A stretch of DNA of 19,516 nt, from positions 1-19,516 of the forward strand of contig JABFSY010000224.1 in NCBI GenBank assembly GCA_013140395.1. Reading direction: 5' to 3'. The notes under the pieces are model-generated. The model was not told the DNA's origin. It did no database searches and saw only the letters and a list, made by a program, of their open reading frames with translations. Position numbers and translations under genes: made by a program. Below are positions 8,896 through 16,191 of this stretch, in pieces; position 1 is the first letter of the stretch, and every line of letters starts with the position of its first letter. This DNA comes from Cyclobacteriaceae bacterium (GTDB taxonomy: Bacteria > Bacteroidota > Bacteroidia > Cytophagales > Cyclobacteriaceae).

Positions 8896-10092
8896 TTGGG
8901 CAAGCTCATTTCTTATCGGGATTTTTTAAAAGAAGTTTTACTGCTATCTATTTCTAGCTTTGGAGGACCTCAGGCTCACCTTGCCCATTTTCAGAATGTC
9001 CTGGCTAAGAAGAAGAACTATGTTACGGAGGCCGACCTGTTGGAGTTAAATGCACTTTGTCAGGTCTTGCCAGGTCCCACATCTACTCAGACTATTTCTG
9101 CTGTTGGCTACAAATTGGGAGGGCCAGGCTTGGCTTACCTGACATTGCTGATTTGGATGTTACCATCGGTGACTATCATGACCGTTGCCGGTCTGTTGAT
9201 TGGGAGTTTTGAATCGAAGAATATCTCGTTGGCATTTACCCGATTTATACAGCCAATGGCAGTTGGGCTGGTTGCTTATGCGGCCTATTCAATTGGTTTA
9301 AAATCCGTAACAAGATTTAGAGCTGTGTTAATCATGGTCGGGGCTGGCGTTGCCGCCTATTTTATTAAGACGCCCTTTGTTTTTCCGGTCACATTATTGA
9401 TTGCAGGCGCATTGACCGCCTTTAATTATAAGGCACATCCAAGAGAAGCAAAAAAGAAATTTGAAGTCCGATGGGCCAATTATTTACTTTGGCTCGGAGT
9501 ACTCGTGCTGGCGGCTGTAATGGGAAGCGTCACCAAATCAAATCCTTCTTTTTTGCCCATTCGCTTATTTGAAAACTTTTATCGCAACGGAAGCTTGATT
9601 TTTGGAGGAGGGCAGGTTTTGACACCCTTGCTTTATACGGAATTTGTTCAATACGCACCTAAGCAATACCTCACGCACGAGGAGTTTCTTTCCGGCTATG
9701 CGCTTGCTCAATCATTGCCCGGACCGGTGTTTTCGTTTGCTGCCTACATTGGAAGTTTAGCGATGCGGGAAGGAGGAACAGGCGGAGCAATTTTCGGTGC
9801 CTTGATGTCAGCAGCGGGCATATTTTTGCCGGGTACTTTTCTTATCTTTTTTATGACACGCATATGGGACAGCCTCAAAAAGTACAGGCCGATAAGAGCT
9901 TCCCTTGAGGGCATTCATGCTGCAAGCGCAGGACTGGTGGCCGCAGCTGCCATTTTATTGTTTCAACCACTCCAAGCCAATCTGCTAAATGTAACGTTTA
10001 CAATCGCCTCTTTCTGTTTGGTGGCCTTCACTAAAATACCTTCCTGGGCAGTGATACTGGTGGGGCTAGTTTTGGGTTTCGTACTAAAATAA
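8896..10092 (+). CDS. chrA: Chromate transporter ChrA, two CHR domains
   Basis: This 398-aa inner-membrane protein of the CHR (chromate ion transporter) superfamily is of the long form, with duplicated domains. The N-terminal half has FGGPQAHL (about 22-29) and LPGPTSTQ (about 58-65). The C-terminal half repeats the pattern with FGGGQVLTPLL (about 235-245) and SLPGPVF (about 273-279). About ten hydrophobic segments are visible. Characterised members export chromate or, in some cases, take part in sulfate-linked transport; the actual substrate here is inferred only from family. The start is TTG at 8896, because no ATG occurs before conserved sequence and the preceding stop is at 8889. Its position 6 nt behind the oxygenase gene suggests one operon. 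The stop codon is embedded in the terminator hairpin. Confidence 0.93.
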   Translation: MGKLISYRDFLKEVLLLSISSFGGPQAHLAHFQNVLAKKKNYVTEADLLELNALCQVLPGPTSTQTISAVGYKLGGPGLAYLTLLIWMLPSVTIMTVAGLLIGSFESKNISLAFTRFIQPMAVGLVAYAAYSIGLKSVTRFRAVLIMVGAGVAAYFIKTPFVFPVTLLIAGALTAFNYKAHPREAKKKFEVRWANYLLWLGVLVLAAVMGSVTKSNPSFLPIRLFENFYRNGSLIFGGGQVLTPLLYTEFVQYAPKQYLTHEEFLSGYALAQSLPGPVFSFAAYIGSLAMREGGTGGAIFGALMSAAGIFLPGTFLIFFMTRIWDSLKKYRPIRASLEGIHAASAGLVAAAAILLFQPLQANLLNVTFTIASFCLVAFTKIPSWAVILVGLVLGFVLK

Positions 10093-10116
10093 AAAGCCCC
10101 ATCAGTGGGGCTTTTT
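10091..10116. terminator. Bidirectional rho-independent terminator
   Basis: A perfect 11-bp stem (AAAAAGCCCCA and TGGGGCTTTTT) has a TCAG tetraloop. The left arm starts inside the chrA stop codon. The arms supply a T run in both directions, so the hairpin can end chrA on the plus strand and the tonB gene whose stop is at 10139 on the minus strand. Confidence 0.9.
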
Positions 10117-10138
10117 AAACTTTCAAAAAAACTGAGGA

Positions 10139-10813
10139 TTAACCTAGTTTGAAAATAATAGGGAGAGTATAGCGTTGCTTTACTGCTTTACCACGTTGCT
10201 TTCCTGGATTCCAAGGTGGTGCAGATTGCATCACACGAGCTGCTTCTTCATCACAACCGGCTCCAATACCTTTAATGATCTTTACGTCATTAATGGATCC
10301 ATCTTTTCCAATTACAAACTGTACGAAAACTTTCCCCTCTACACCCATTCTGCGAGCCTGAGCAGGATATTTCATTTTGTCACCAACATACTTGTAAAAG
10401 GCAGGAAGACCTCCTTTTGGAGTAGCTGTTTCTTCTACCACTGAGAAGATCTCATCTACTTCTTCTTTTGGCTCTTCGGCTACAACCGTCACAGCTTCTA
10501 CTTTTGTATCTTCGGTTACTTCCACATCAAACTTGATGTTTAGGTCTTCTTTAATCTCCTCTTCATCGGGAACCTCTACAATCTGAGGCTGTTGAATAAC
10601 GGGTGCAGGTGGAGGTGGTTGCTCGGTTGGTGGCACTTCAAGCATTTCCTCAAAAGTATTTGTGCTCTTATTTACAAGTAAATCCAGTTGCTCGTCATAG
10701 CTCTTCCATTCAAAGGCCATCACTGTAAGAGCCATTGTAAACAAAAGACCCATGCTGAAATACAGCCCTGTCTTTTTTGTCAAATCTGCTTTTTCTGACT
10801 TTTTCGCTTCCAT
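10139..10813 (-). CDS. tonB: TonB-like energy transducer, copy 1
   Basis: This 224-aa protein couples the inner-membrane proton motive force (through ExbB/ExbD, not encoded here) to TonB-dependent outer-membrane receptors. It has a short basic cytoplasmic N-terminus, one membrane helix (about 16-34), a proline-rich periplasmic stretch (about 60-75, with PPPP), an acidic valine-rich linker to about 130, and a C-terminal TonB domain (about 140-224). The last contains YPAQARRMGVEGKV and ends in the family-typical YTLPIIFKLG. It is closely similar to the upstream neighbour along its whole length, so the two arose by tandem duplication. The 144-nt gap upstream holds a promoter candidate and an inverted repeat, so it may be expressed independently of copy 2. 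Confidence 0.93.
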   Translation of the reverse strand: MEAKKSEKADLTKKTGLYFSMGLLFTMALTVMAFEWKSYDEQLDLLVNKSTNTFEEMLEVPPTEQPPPPAPVIQQPQIVEVPDEEEIKEDLNIKFDVEVTEDTKVEAVTVVAEEPKEEVDEIFSVVEETATPKGGLPAFYKYVGDKMKYPAQARRMGVEGKVFVQFVIGKDGSINDVKIIKGIGAGCDEEAARVMQSAPPWNPGKQRGKAVKQRYTLPIIFKLG

Positions 10814-10832
10814 TTTTATCAGTTTAGGATTT

Positions 10833-10840
10833 CAAATATA
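10833..10840 (-). promoter_or_regulatory. Candidate -7 promoter element for tonB copy 1
   Basis: On the minus strand this reads TATATTTG, an exact match to the Bacteroidota -7 consensus TAnnTTTG, about 20 nt before the start codon at 10813. The nearest upstream TTG is 24 nt away, longer than the usual spacing of about 19, so the -33 element is doubtful. Confidence 0.4.
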
Positions 10841-10873
10841 GGAATAGAATCCATTTGTGCATATCAAGTCACT

Positions 10874-10899
10874 AAAAGGGAGAAAAATTTTTCCCTTTT
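10874..10899. repeat. Inverted repeat between the two tonB genes, possible terminator
   Basis: AAAAGGG and CCCTTTT form a 7-bp stem around AG and an internal AAAAATTTTT palindrome. On the minus strand it lies 58 nt beyond the stop of tonB copy 2, where a terminator could sit. The stem has a 2-nt bulge and no separate T tract beyond its own arm, so it may be a weak terminator or simply AT-rich sequence. Confidence 0.4.
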
Positions 10900-10957
10900 A
10901 TGGCTTTACTACACTGAAAACTGAATGAGCGAAAGATTGTGGGATCTTTATTACTTT

Positions 10958-11620
10958 TTACATTTTGAAGCTAATTGGCATAATACATCGCTGTTTCACA
11001 GCTCTTCCCCTTTGTTTCCCCGGTTTCCAGGCGGGAGCATTTTGCATGACACGTATGGCCTCTTCATCGCAGCCCGAGCCTATACCCCTCAAAACAGTCA
11101 CTTCGCTGATTTTTCCATTTTTGTCGACCACGAAAGAAAGTGTCACCTTCCCTTCAACCCCCAATCTTCTGGCTTGGGCCGGATATCTCATGTTATCCAC
11201 CAGATATTTGTAAAAAGCAGGCATTCCCCCGGTTGGCATAGCCGATTCCTCGACAATGGTAAAAATCTCATCGACTTCTTCCTCGGCCTCAGCAACCACC
11301 ACCGAAGCAACTTCTATTCTCGGTGCTTCATTATCTAAATCAATGTTCAGATTTTCTTGAATCTCTTCCTCATCTGGCACTTCCACAATCTTTGGCTGTT
11401 GAATGATGGGCGCAAGAGGCGGCAATTGCTGGGTTGTGGGCACCTCAATCATCTCCTCAAATGTATTTGTGCTTTTTGCTGCAAGTAAATCCACTTTTTC
11501 GTCTGTCTGTTTCCATTCAAAAGCCATGAGGGCTACCGAAAGGGCAGAAACGAGGCCAATGCTAAAGAAAAGCCCACGCTTATTCGACAAATCTGCTTTT
11601 TGAGTCTTTTTAAATTCCAT
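10958..11620 (-). CDS. tonB: TonB-like energy transducer, copy 2
   Basis: This 220-aa paralogue of the adjacent TonB protein has the same order of parts: basic N-terminus, membrane helix about 16-34, linker with QQLPPLAPIIQQP, acidic region with VPDEEEIQENLNI, and a C-terminal TonB domain from about 136 with YPAQARRLGVEGKV. The linker has fewer prolines than copy 1, and the C-terminus ends CIMPISFKM rather than YTLPIIFKLG, so the receptor-contacting tail differs. Expression as a pair with different receptor preference is an inference. It lies 93 nt after a secreted probable outer-membrane protein gene on the same strand. Confidence 0.92.
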   Translation of the reverse strand: MEFKKTQKADLSNKRGLFFSIGLVSALSVALMAFEWKQTDEKVDLLAAKSTNTFEEMIEVPTTQQLPPLAPIIQQPKIVEVPDEEEIQENLNIDLDNEAPRIEVASVVVAEAEEEVDEIFTIVEESAMPTGGMPAFYKYLVDNMRYPAQARRLGVEGKVTLSFVVDKNGKISEVTVLRGIGSGCDEEAIRVMQNAPAWKPGKQRGRAVKQRCIMPISFKM

Positions 11621-11713
11621 ACTACTTCTGTTTTATTAGTATGGAGTGGTTACGGCATCTAGTCAGTAAGGTTTTAGAATAGAGAGCTTATTTTGTTTCG
11701 CAAAAGCCGAAAA

Positions 11714-12451
11714 TTATTTTCTGCTTCCGTAGAAAAGCGTGAAGTAGAAGGTTGGAAACACAGCTCGATTTTCAGCCTTAGGCATTAAGACAACTTCACT
11801 AAAATAGGCATCTACCAAAACGCCCACTTCAAATCCTGTTACTTGACTTTTAACTACACCTAATTCAAAATTGATACCTGCTTTTAGGTTTCCGCCAAGA
11901 TGAATTTTTGAATCCCCTAACCCTTGGAATAGGTAGCCGGTGCCTAATATTCTGCTACTCGCGTGGTTTTGATTATTTGGGTCGTACTGTTCGCTTTTTG
12001 TATTGTTGAAGCTTTGGCCATCCACTAAACGCTCAATATAGTAGGGCGCCACGATTCCAACGCTTGGGCCTACAGCCAACACAGCTTTGATTTCAACTCC
12101 CTGCTGGGGAGCCTTCGTGAAAAGGATCACGTCCCGACCGTATTGAAAGCGAAACGCATAGAGGTAATTACTTTTTCCTCCAATATATGAATTGCCGGTT
12201 ATTGGAGATTGTACCCTAACCTCTTGAGGGTTCTTTACATTCATAATCTCCAAACCATAGGTTTTGAAGATACGCTCGTTGATTCGCTTCGCTTTCTTAA
12301 ATACAAAGCCACCTATTAATCCTCCGGAAGAATTCTTATTGATACCCCAGGTAAACTCGGAGTTGTATTCATAGCTATCTTGCGTTTGGCCAATTGCTGT
12401 AAAAACCAAAGCCAAGAGAAGGAAGCCAACTATTTGTAACTTTTTTGCCAT
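11714..12451 (-). CDS. Secreted protein, probable outer-membrane beta-barrel
   Basis: I do not recognise a named family. The 245-aa product has a clear signal peptide (KK at 3-4, hydrophobic core about 7-20, cleavage probably near AIGQ at 19-22). The mature part is rich in alternating polar and hydrophobic residues and in Gly, Tyr and Phe, with strand-like stretches such as YLYAFRFQYGRD, LGGNLKAGINFELGV and VFPTFYFTLFYG. It ends in an aromatic-containing strand, as in small outer-membrane beta-barrels of Bacteroidota. There are no cysteines suggesting a lipoprotein. It lies upstream of the two tonB genes on the same strand and is divergent from the OsmC gene. A link to TonB-dependent uptake is only positional. 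Confidence 0.75.
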   Translation of the reverse strand: MAKKLQIVGFLLLALVFTAIGQTQDSYEYNSEFTWGINKNSSGGLIGGFVFKKAKRINERIFKTYGLEIMNVKNPQEVRVQSPITGNSYIGGKSNYLYAFRFQYGRDVILFTKAPQQGVEIKAVLAVGPSVGIVAPYYIERLVDGQSFNNTKSEQYDPNNQNHASSRILGTGYLFQGLGDSKIHLGGNLKAGINFELGVVKSQVTGFEVGVLVDAYFSEVVLMPKAENRAVFPTFYFTLFYGSRK

Positions 12452-12520
12452 TGCTGAAGCTATGATGCCGAAATTTAAGGTAAATAGCCAACGAAAAAAA
12501 GCACGCTAAAGTTTAACACT

Positions 12521-12931
12521 ATGGAAACAATTATGGCCTCGGTAGAATATGAAGGGGGTTTGCGCACAAAGGCTACCCACTTAAGGTCGGGAAATACGAT
12601 CACTACGGATGCGCCAGTTGATAATAATGGCAAAGGACAGGCATTTAGTCCAACTGATCTGGTCAGCGCTGCGCTCAGTAGTTGCATGATGACGATCATG
12701 GGAATTGTAGCTGAGCGTGAAGGAGTAAATCTGACTGGCTTGAAATCTGAGGTCGTAAAGGTGATGAATAGTACTCCCCGAAAAATCTCTGAAATAAAAA
12801 TTCACTTTACCCACACTGGGCTAGTAGCAACGGAGGAGCAAAAGCAAAAGTTAAAAAACGCAGCACGTACCTGCCCGGTGGCTTTGAGTCTGTCGACTGA
12901 TTTGAAACAGACTATTTCGTTTGACTTTTAA
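12521..12931 (+). CDS. OsmC family peroxide-related protein
   Basis: This 136-aa cytoplasmic protein of the OsmC/Ohr superfamily contains thiol-dependent organic or hydrogen peroxide reductases. Both active cysteines are present: C55 in LSSCMMT and C118 in ARTCPVAL. The EGGLRTKATHLRSGN and DNNGKGQAFSPTDLV segments are typical of the YhfA-like OsmC subgroup in Bacteroidota, so I do not assign the symbol osmC itself. The ATG at 12521 is the first; an internal ATG at 12533 is also compatible with family N-termini. The gene stands alone on its strand. Its stop codon is directly adjacent to the stop of ytxJ on the other strand, with no intergenic base, so there is no room for an ordinary terminator between them. 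Confidence 0.92.
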   Translation: METIMASVEYEGGLRTKATHLRSGNTITTDAPVDNNGKGQAFSPTDLVSAALSSCMMTIMGIVAEREGVNLTGLKSEVVKVMNSTPRKISEIKIHFTHTGLVATEEQKQKLKNAARTCPVALSLSTDLKQTISFDF

Positions 12932-13285
12932 CTACTTCTTCAGCAGCTTTTCAATTTCCGCTTTGATGGTTGGGTAGTTTATATCAAAATGAGAGGTATC
13001 GTACACAGATTTTTCATTTTGAATAATCAGCACTTGGGGAGATTGGTGTGCTACTTGAAAATTTTCTGCAATTTGCCTTGACAGTTGGCGGTAAGAAAGT
13101 AAGTCGAGATAGTAAGTTTGTGTACCCGCAACTTCTTCGTTTTTCCAGTTTCTTTCTAGTCGGTTGAGCGCGGTGTTGCTAATTGAGCAGGTAGTACTAT
13201 GTTTAAACAACACAATTGGCTTTGTCCGCGAAGCGGTTGTTGCTTCCGCTAATTTCTCTTCAGAGTCTAAATGAATCCAATTCAT
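12932..13285 (-). CDS. ytxJ: Bacilliredoxin-like YtxJ
   Basis: This 117-aa thioredoxin-fold protein is of the YtxJ family, proposed to remove bacillithiol from oxidised protein thiols. The start at 13285 gives the family N-terminus MNWIHL; a frame from 13312 would add nine residues read from the end of the upstream gene. The active region is FKHSTTCSIS with a single cysteine, C33, in a TCS monothiol setting, followed by the thioredoxin-like YYLDLLSYR strand and the cis-proline segment QSPQVLII. Its presence suggests that the host makes bacillithiol, as many Bacteroidota do. The start lies 5 nt after the stop of the large repeat protein gene, which implies one transcript and probable translational coupling. 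Confidence 0.93.
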   Translation of the reverse strand: MNWIHLDSEEKLAEATTASRTKPIVLFKHSTTCSISNTALNRLERNWKNEEVAGTQTYYLDLLSYRQLSRQIAENFQVAHQSPQVLIIQNEKSVYDTSHFDINYPTIKAEIEKLLKK

Positions 13286-13290
13286 ACTTT

Positions 13291-16053
13291 CTAATCGTAA
13301 AGGTCTTTCCACAATTCACGCTCTTTTTTGTCGTAGCGTGGGCGTTTTACTTTTTCTTTTACAGCACTTGGCTGTGTATCACTTTTCTTGAATAACCGAG
13401 ACCACCACAACTTAGCGTTTGTCAAAATAGTTCGCTCTTGTTTTACATTGTTGATATGTCCATGGGCGAACTTCGCGTCAGGGTGTAAGTTGCTTCCGTG
13501 AGGCTTACTCATTTTTAGATTCCCTTGATAGTTGGAAATCTTTGCGTAGGCCTTCCCAGGCGCAATCACTTTTAGTGCATCCTTGCTACTCTTTGGGTTA
13601 TGCCGATAGTTTTTTGTGAGGCGAGTTCGCCCTTGGTATTCATTACCTTTTGCGAAAGCGCGATTCGGACGCACAACGTCCAATGCTGATTTGCTACTGC
13701 TTGGGTTGTGTTTGTAATCCCAAATCATTTTCATGCGCCCCACGTATTCGCTGGCTTTTACGGTCGCTGAGTTAGGGCCAACGGCTCTAAGTGCTCCCGG
13801 CTTTGCGTTTGGATTCTTTTCGTATTTATCTCTCCTCACTTTTATTTGAAGGCCCTCGGCTGCAAAAGCACCTTTCTCTGGCTCTCTTTTCTTTATCGAA
13901 CTTTTTGATGCAAGACGGTTTTGAATGTAGTCATCTTGCTTTACTTTTATCTGAAGACCCTCTGCCGCGTATGCTCCTTTTTCTGGCTCTCGCTTTTTGT
14001 TAGAACTACGTGCCGAGCGTGGATTTTGTGCAAAGTCATGTTGTTTGACTTTTATTTGCAATCCTTCCACTTCATACGCGCCTTTTTTCGGTTCTTTTTT
14101 CTTCAGCGATAATTTGGAGACTTTTTCATTCTGCACGTAATCTTCTTTTTGTTTTATTTTTCCCGAATAATTCGCAGCCTTTGCGTCACTGGATAATGGG
14201 GTGCGAACATCAATTGGCTTTTCTTTATTGTTCCAAAGCTTTCCACTTATACTGCCCCCACTCTTAACAGGCTTCCTACCTTTGATAAAGCCTGTAAATT
14301 CTTCACCCTGATCACGGTAGTTAAAGATCCGGGACGCTTTTAAATTACCGCTGTAGGTTCCGGCTTTCGCTGCTCCTGAAGTTGGTATTCGAACGGCAAT
14401 GGCATTGCCCTTGTTGTTTCTGGATCGTCCACTGATACTTCCGCCACCTTTCAAAGGCGTCCTCGCTTTCATAAAACCCGTGAATTCTTCGCCCTGGTCG
14501 TTGTAGTTAAATACTCGTGACGATTTCAAATTTCCACTATAGGTTCCAGCTCTCGCTGCGCTTGTAGTTGGTATGCGAACCGCAATAGAATTGCCGTTGT
14601 TGTTTCTAGATCGTCCGCTTATACTGCCGCCACCCTTGATCGGTCGCCTTGTTTTGCTAAAACCTGAGAATTCTTCGCCCTGATCGCGGTAGTTAAAGAC
14701 TCTTGATGATTTCAAATTTCCACTATATGTTCCCACTCTCGCTGCACCCGCAGTAGGTATGCGAGTTGCAATAGCATTGCCTTTGTTGTTTCTAGATCGC
14801 CCACTTATGCTTCCCCCGCCTTTTTCTGCTCTTCTGGTTTTAATACTTCCGGAATAGCCAATTCCCTGTCTTCCGAACGAAGGCGTTAAATCCAATCTCT
14901 TGGTCCTGCCTTGAAAAGTTCCGGCCCGTGCTGCCTCTGCTGGAGGAATCTTTGCCCCGATTGGAACCCCTTTGTTATTCCTTGGTCTGCCGCTGACACT
15001 ACCTCCACCTTGTTCTCTATTTGAACGTTTGATGATGCCTTTGTAGCTACCTATGCCAGCACCACTTACTGGAATTTTTGCCGCCAAAGGTCTATTATTT
15101 CGGCCTCTACCGCTTCGGCTTTGGTTGCCATTTCCCGGCAATGATTTATTGCTCCTCTTTCCAGAAACAGATAGCTTTCTTGCAAGGAATTTCTGCCCTG
15201 CATTTTCAATTCTATTTTTTGATGAATTCTTTTTGATGGCCTTTTTAGAGATATCGCCCCGCCAAGCTCGTTCGCCACGCTTACTGGCTGAAATGAAGCC
15301 GGGAAAGACCTGCCCCCCCTGTGTTTTGTCTCCGCGTTTGCCACGGCCATATAATGGATCGGTTTGAGGTATGATTTCCGGCTTTGGACTTCGAAAATTT
15401 TTTGTTCGTAGTGGCCGTCCTGTAATGTCTTTCGTGTACGCTTTTTCACCCTTTGAAAATTTTCCCCAGTACACATTTTTCTTTCCGCGTGAAAGGAAAG
15501 ATCGGGAGGCCGATAAAGGAGCTACTCTGCTTTTCTTGGGGATTGAAGCTGCTTTAGACCTTCCTAAAACCCGTGGATTTCCAATTGGCCCTGCGTTCGA
15601 AAAAGAGCGTTCACTTTTTCGCGGCTTCCGTGATGGATTATTGATGTAAGGGCCTTTGTTTGGGTAGACATTGTTTCTAGCGGATTGTGCAGAGGAAGAT
15701 CGTACCCTGGTGGGAACTCCTCTAATAGGTCGTGCAGGTCTGTCGCCACTCCTTGAAGGCCTTCCTTTGTAAGGAGAAGAGGCGCTTATCACCGCCCTAC
15801 CGGCAGTTGACTTATTCTTTGTGCGTAGTCTACGTCCCGAAATATCTCTCGTATTGGATTTTACTTTTTTCCCTTTTGCTGGTTTTGATTTTTGAGTAAT
15901 ACGTGGGAGAGGCCGGATGGGCTTATCGCCTTTCGTGTTTTGGGCAGAGGCGGAAGTGCAAACAAAAAAAAGCAAAATCAACCCAACCCACCGCCAGGTG
16001 AAGGAATGCTTCTGCTTTTCTACATATGGGTTCAATGGCACCTGTTTAAACAT
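13291..16053 (-). CDS. Large secreted basic repeat protein, function unknown
   Basis: I do not recognise this family. From the ATG at 16053 the product is 920 aa with a signal peptide (WRW then LILLFFV, cleavage probably after TSASA near residue 37). A longer frame from 16128 would hide that signal. The mature protein is strikingly rich in Lys, Arg, Gly, Ser and Asn and has no hydrophobic membrane segment. After an RS/RG-rich region, also rich in K (about 40-340), come three consecutive repeat classes with periods of 62, 35 and 36 residues, then a C-terminal tail with LWWSRLFKKS and a charged end. The repeats share a small core of the form Y-x-G-x-x-K. Strong positive charge and export suggest binding to a polyanion such as surface polysaccharide or DNA, or a structural role; this is speculation. 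It precedes ytxJ by 5 nt. Confidence 0.85.
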   Translation of the reverse strand: MFKQVPLNPYVEKQKHSFTWRWVGLILLFFVCTSASAQNTKGDKPIRPLPRITQKSKPAKGKKVKSNTRDISGRRLRTKNKSTAGRAVISASSPYKGRPSRSGDRPARPIRGVPTRVRSSSAQSARNNVYPNKGPYINNPSRKPRKSERSFSNAGPIGNPRVLGRSKAASIPKKSRVAPLSASRSFLSRGKKNVYWGKFSKGEKAYTKDITGRPLRTKNFRSPKPEIIPQTDPLYGRGKRGDKTQGGQVFPGFISASKRGERAWRGDISKKAIKKNSSKNRIENAGQKFLARKLSVSGKRSNKSLPGNGNQSRSGRGRNNRPLAAKIPVSGAGIGSYKGIIKRSNREQGGGSVSGRPRNNKGVPIGAKIPPAEAARAGTFQGRTKRLDLTPSFGRQGIGYSGSIKTRRAEKGGGSISGRSRNNKGNAIATRIPTAGAARVGTYSGNLKSSRVFNYRDQGEEFSGFSKTRRPIKGGGSISGRSRNNNGNSIAVRIPTTSAARAGTYSGNLKSSRVFNYNDQGEEFTGFMKARTPLKGGGSISGRSRNNKGNAIAVRIPTSGAAKAGTYSGNLKASRIFNYRDQGEEFTGFIKGRKPVKSGGSISGKLWNNKEKPIDVRTPLSSDAKAANYSGKIKQKEDYVQNEKVSKLSLKKKEPKKGAYEVEGLQIKVKQHDFAQNPRSARSSNKKREPEKGAYAAEGLQIKVKQDDYIQNRLASKSSIKKREPEKGAFAAEGLQIKVRRDKYEKNPNAKPGALRAVGPNSATVKASEYVGRMKMIWDYKHNPSSSKSALDVVRPNRAFAKGNEYQGRTRLTKNYRHNPKSSKDALKVIAPGKAYAKISNYQGNLKMSKPHGSNLHPDAKFAHGHINNVKQERTILTNAKLWWSRLFKKSDTQPSAVKEKVKRPRYDKKERELWKDLYD
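13465..13791 (-). repeat. Protein-coding tandem repeat class 3, 108-bp period, three units
   Basis: The units are 13791-13684, 13683-13576 and 13575-13465 (the last 111 bp), each encoding about 36 residues with the pattern P-N/G-x-A-x-x-K then EY/NY-x-G-R/N, then a YKHNP/YRHNP element in the first two units and SNLHP in the third. They lie within the large basic repeat protein. Confidence 0.85.
13789..14103 (-). repeat. Protein-coding tandem repeat class 2, 105-bp period, three units
   Basis: The units begin at 14103, 13998 and 13893 and encode 35, 35 and 34 residues. Each opens with KKxEPxKGAY or GAF, then EGLQIKV, a D-Y/F-x-x-N element and a serine/lysine linker. They are directly continuous with class 3, whose first unit starts at 13791. 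They lie inside the large basic repeat protein. Confidence 0.87.
14284..15030 (-). repeat. Protein-coding tandem repeat class 1, 186-bp period, four units
   Basis: Three very similar 186-bp units occupy 14841-14656, 14655-14470 and 14469-14284. Each encodes 62 residues with GGGSISGRSRNN, a RIPT element, GTYSGNLK and DQGEEF. A more diverged 189-bp unit precedes them at 15030-14842, and a decaying partial unit follows from 14283. The near-identity of the central three at the nucleotide level points to recent duplication or gene conversion. Confidence 0.9.
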
Positions 16054-16163
16054 GCTAATATAATGAAAAAAGGGTTTTGCGGGCTGGGAAGGAATCTTGT
16101 CTGGCAATTTGCCCAAAGCGAAAACCAAGTTTTAAAAAAAGATCGAGTACAGTAAACCTTATC

Positions 16164-16191
16164 TTGACTTTATGCGTAATATTGATATAAT
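16164..16191 (+). promoter_or_regulatory. Sigma70-like promoter for the SPFH gene
   Basis: TTGACT (16164-16169), a 16-nt spacer and TATAAT (16186-16191) match the canonical bacterial sigma70 promoter at 11 of 12 positions, 21 nt before the SPFH start codon. This differs from the TAnnTTTG type expected in Bacteroidota, so its use by the host is uncertain. The leader would be only about 14 nt. Confidence 0.45.

Noticed and set aside
14284..15030. CRISPR-like or intergenic repeat array
   Set aside because: The 186-bp periodic repeats stay in frame and encode a repeated protein motif. There are no short identical repeats with unique spacers.
13465..15030. MORN repeats
   Set aside because: Y-x-G-x-x-K looks faintly like MORN, but period lengths (62, 35, 36) and the lack of the regular G-x-G spacing do not fit the 23-residue MORN unit.
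15053..15476. Plus- and minus-strand ORFs of 100-136 codons inside the repeat gene
   Set aside because: They are open only because of the low stop content opposite a long Lys/Arg/Ser/Gly-rich gene; they have no start context or family resemblance.
16054..16128. Longer start for the repeat protein
   Set aside because: The signal peptide is correctly placed only from the ATG at 16053; the extra 25 residues lack family or signal features.
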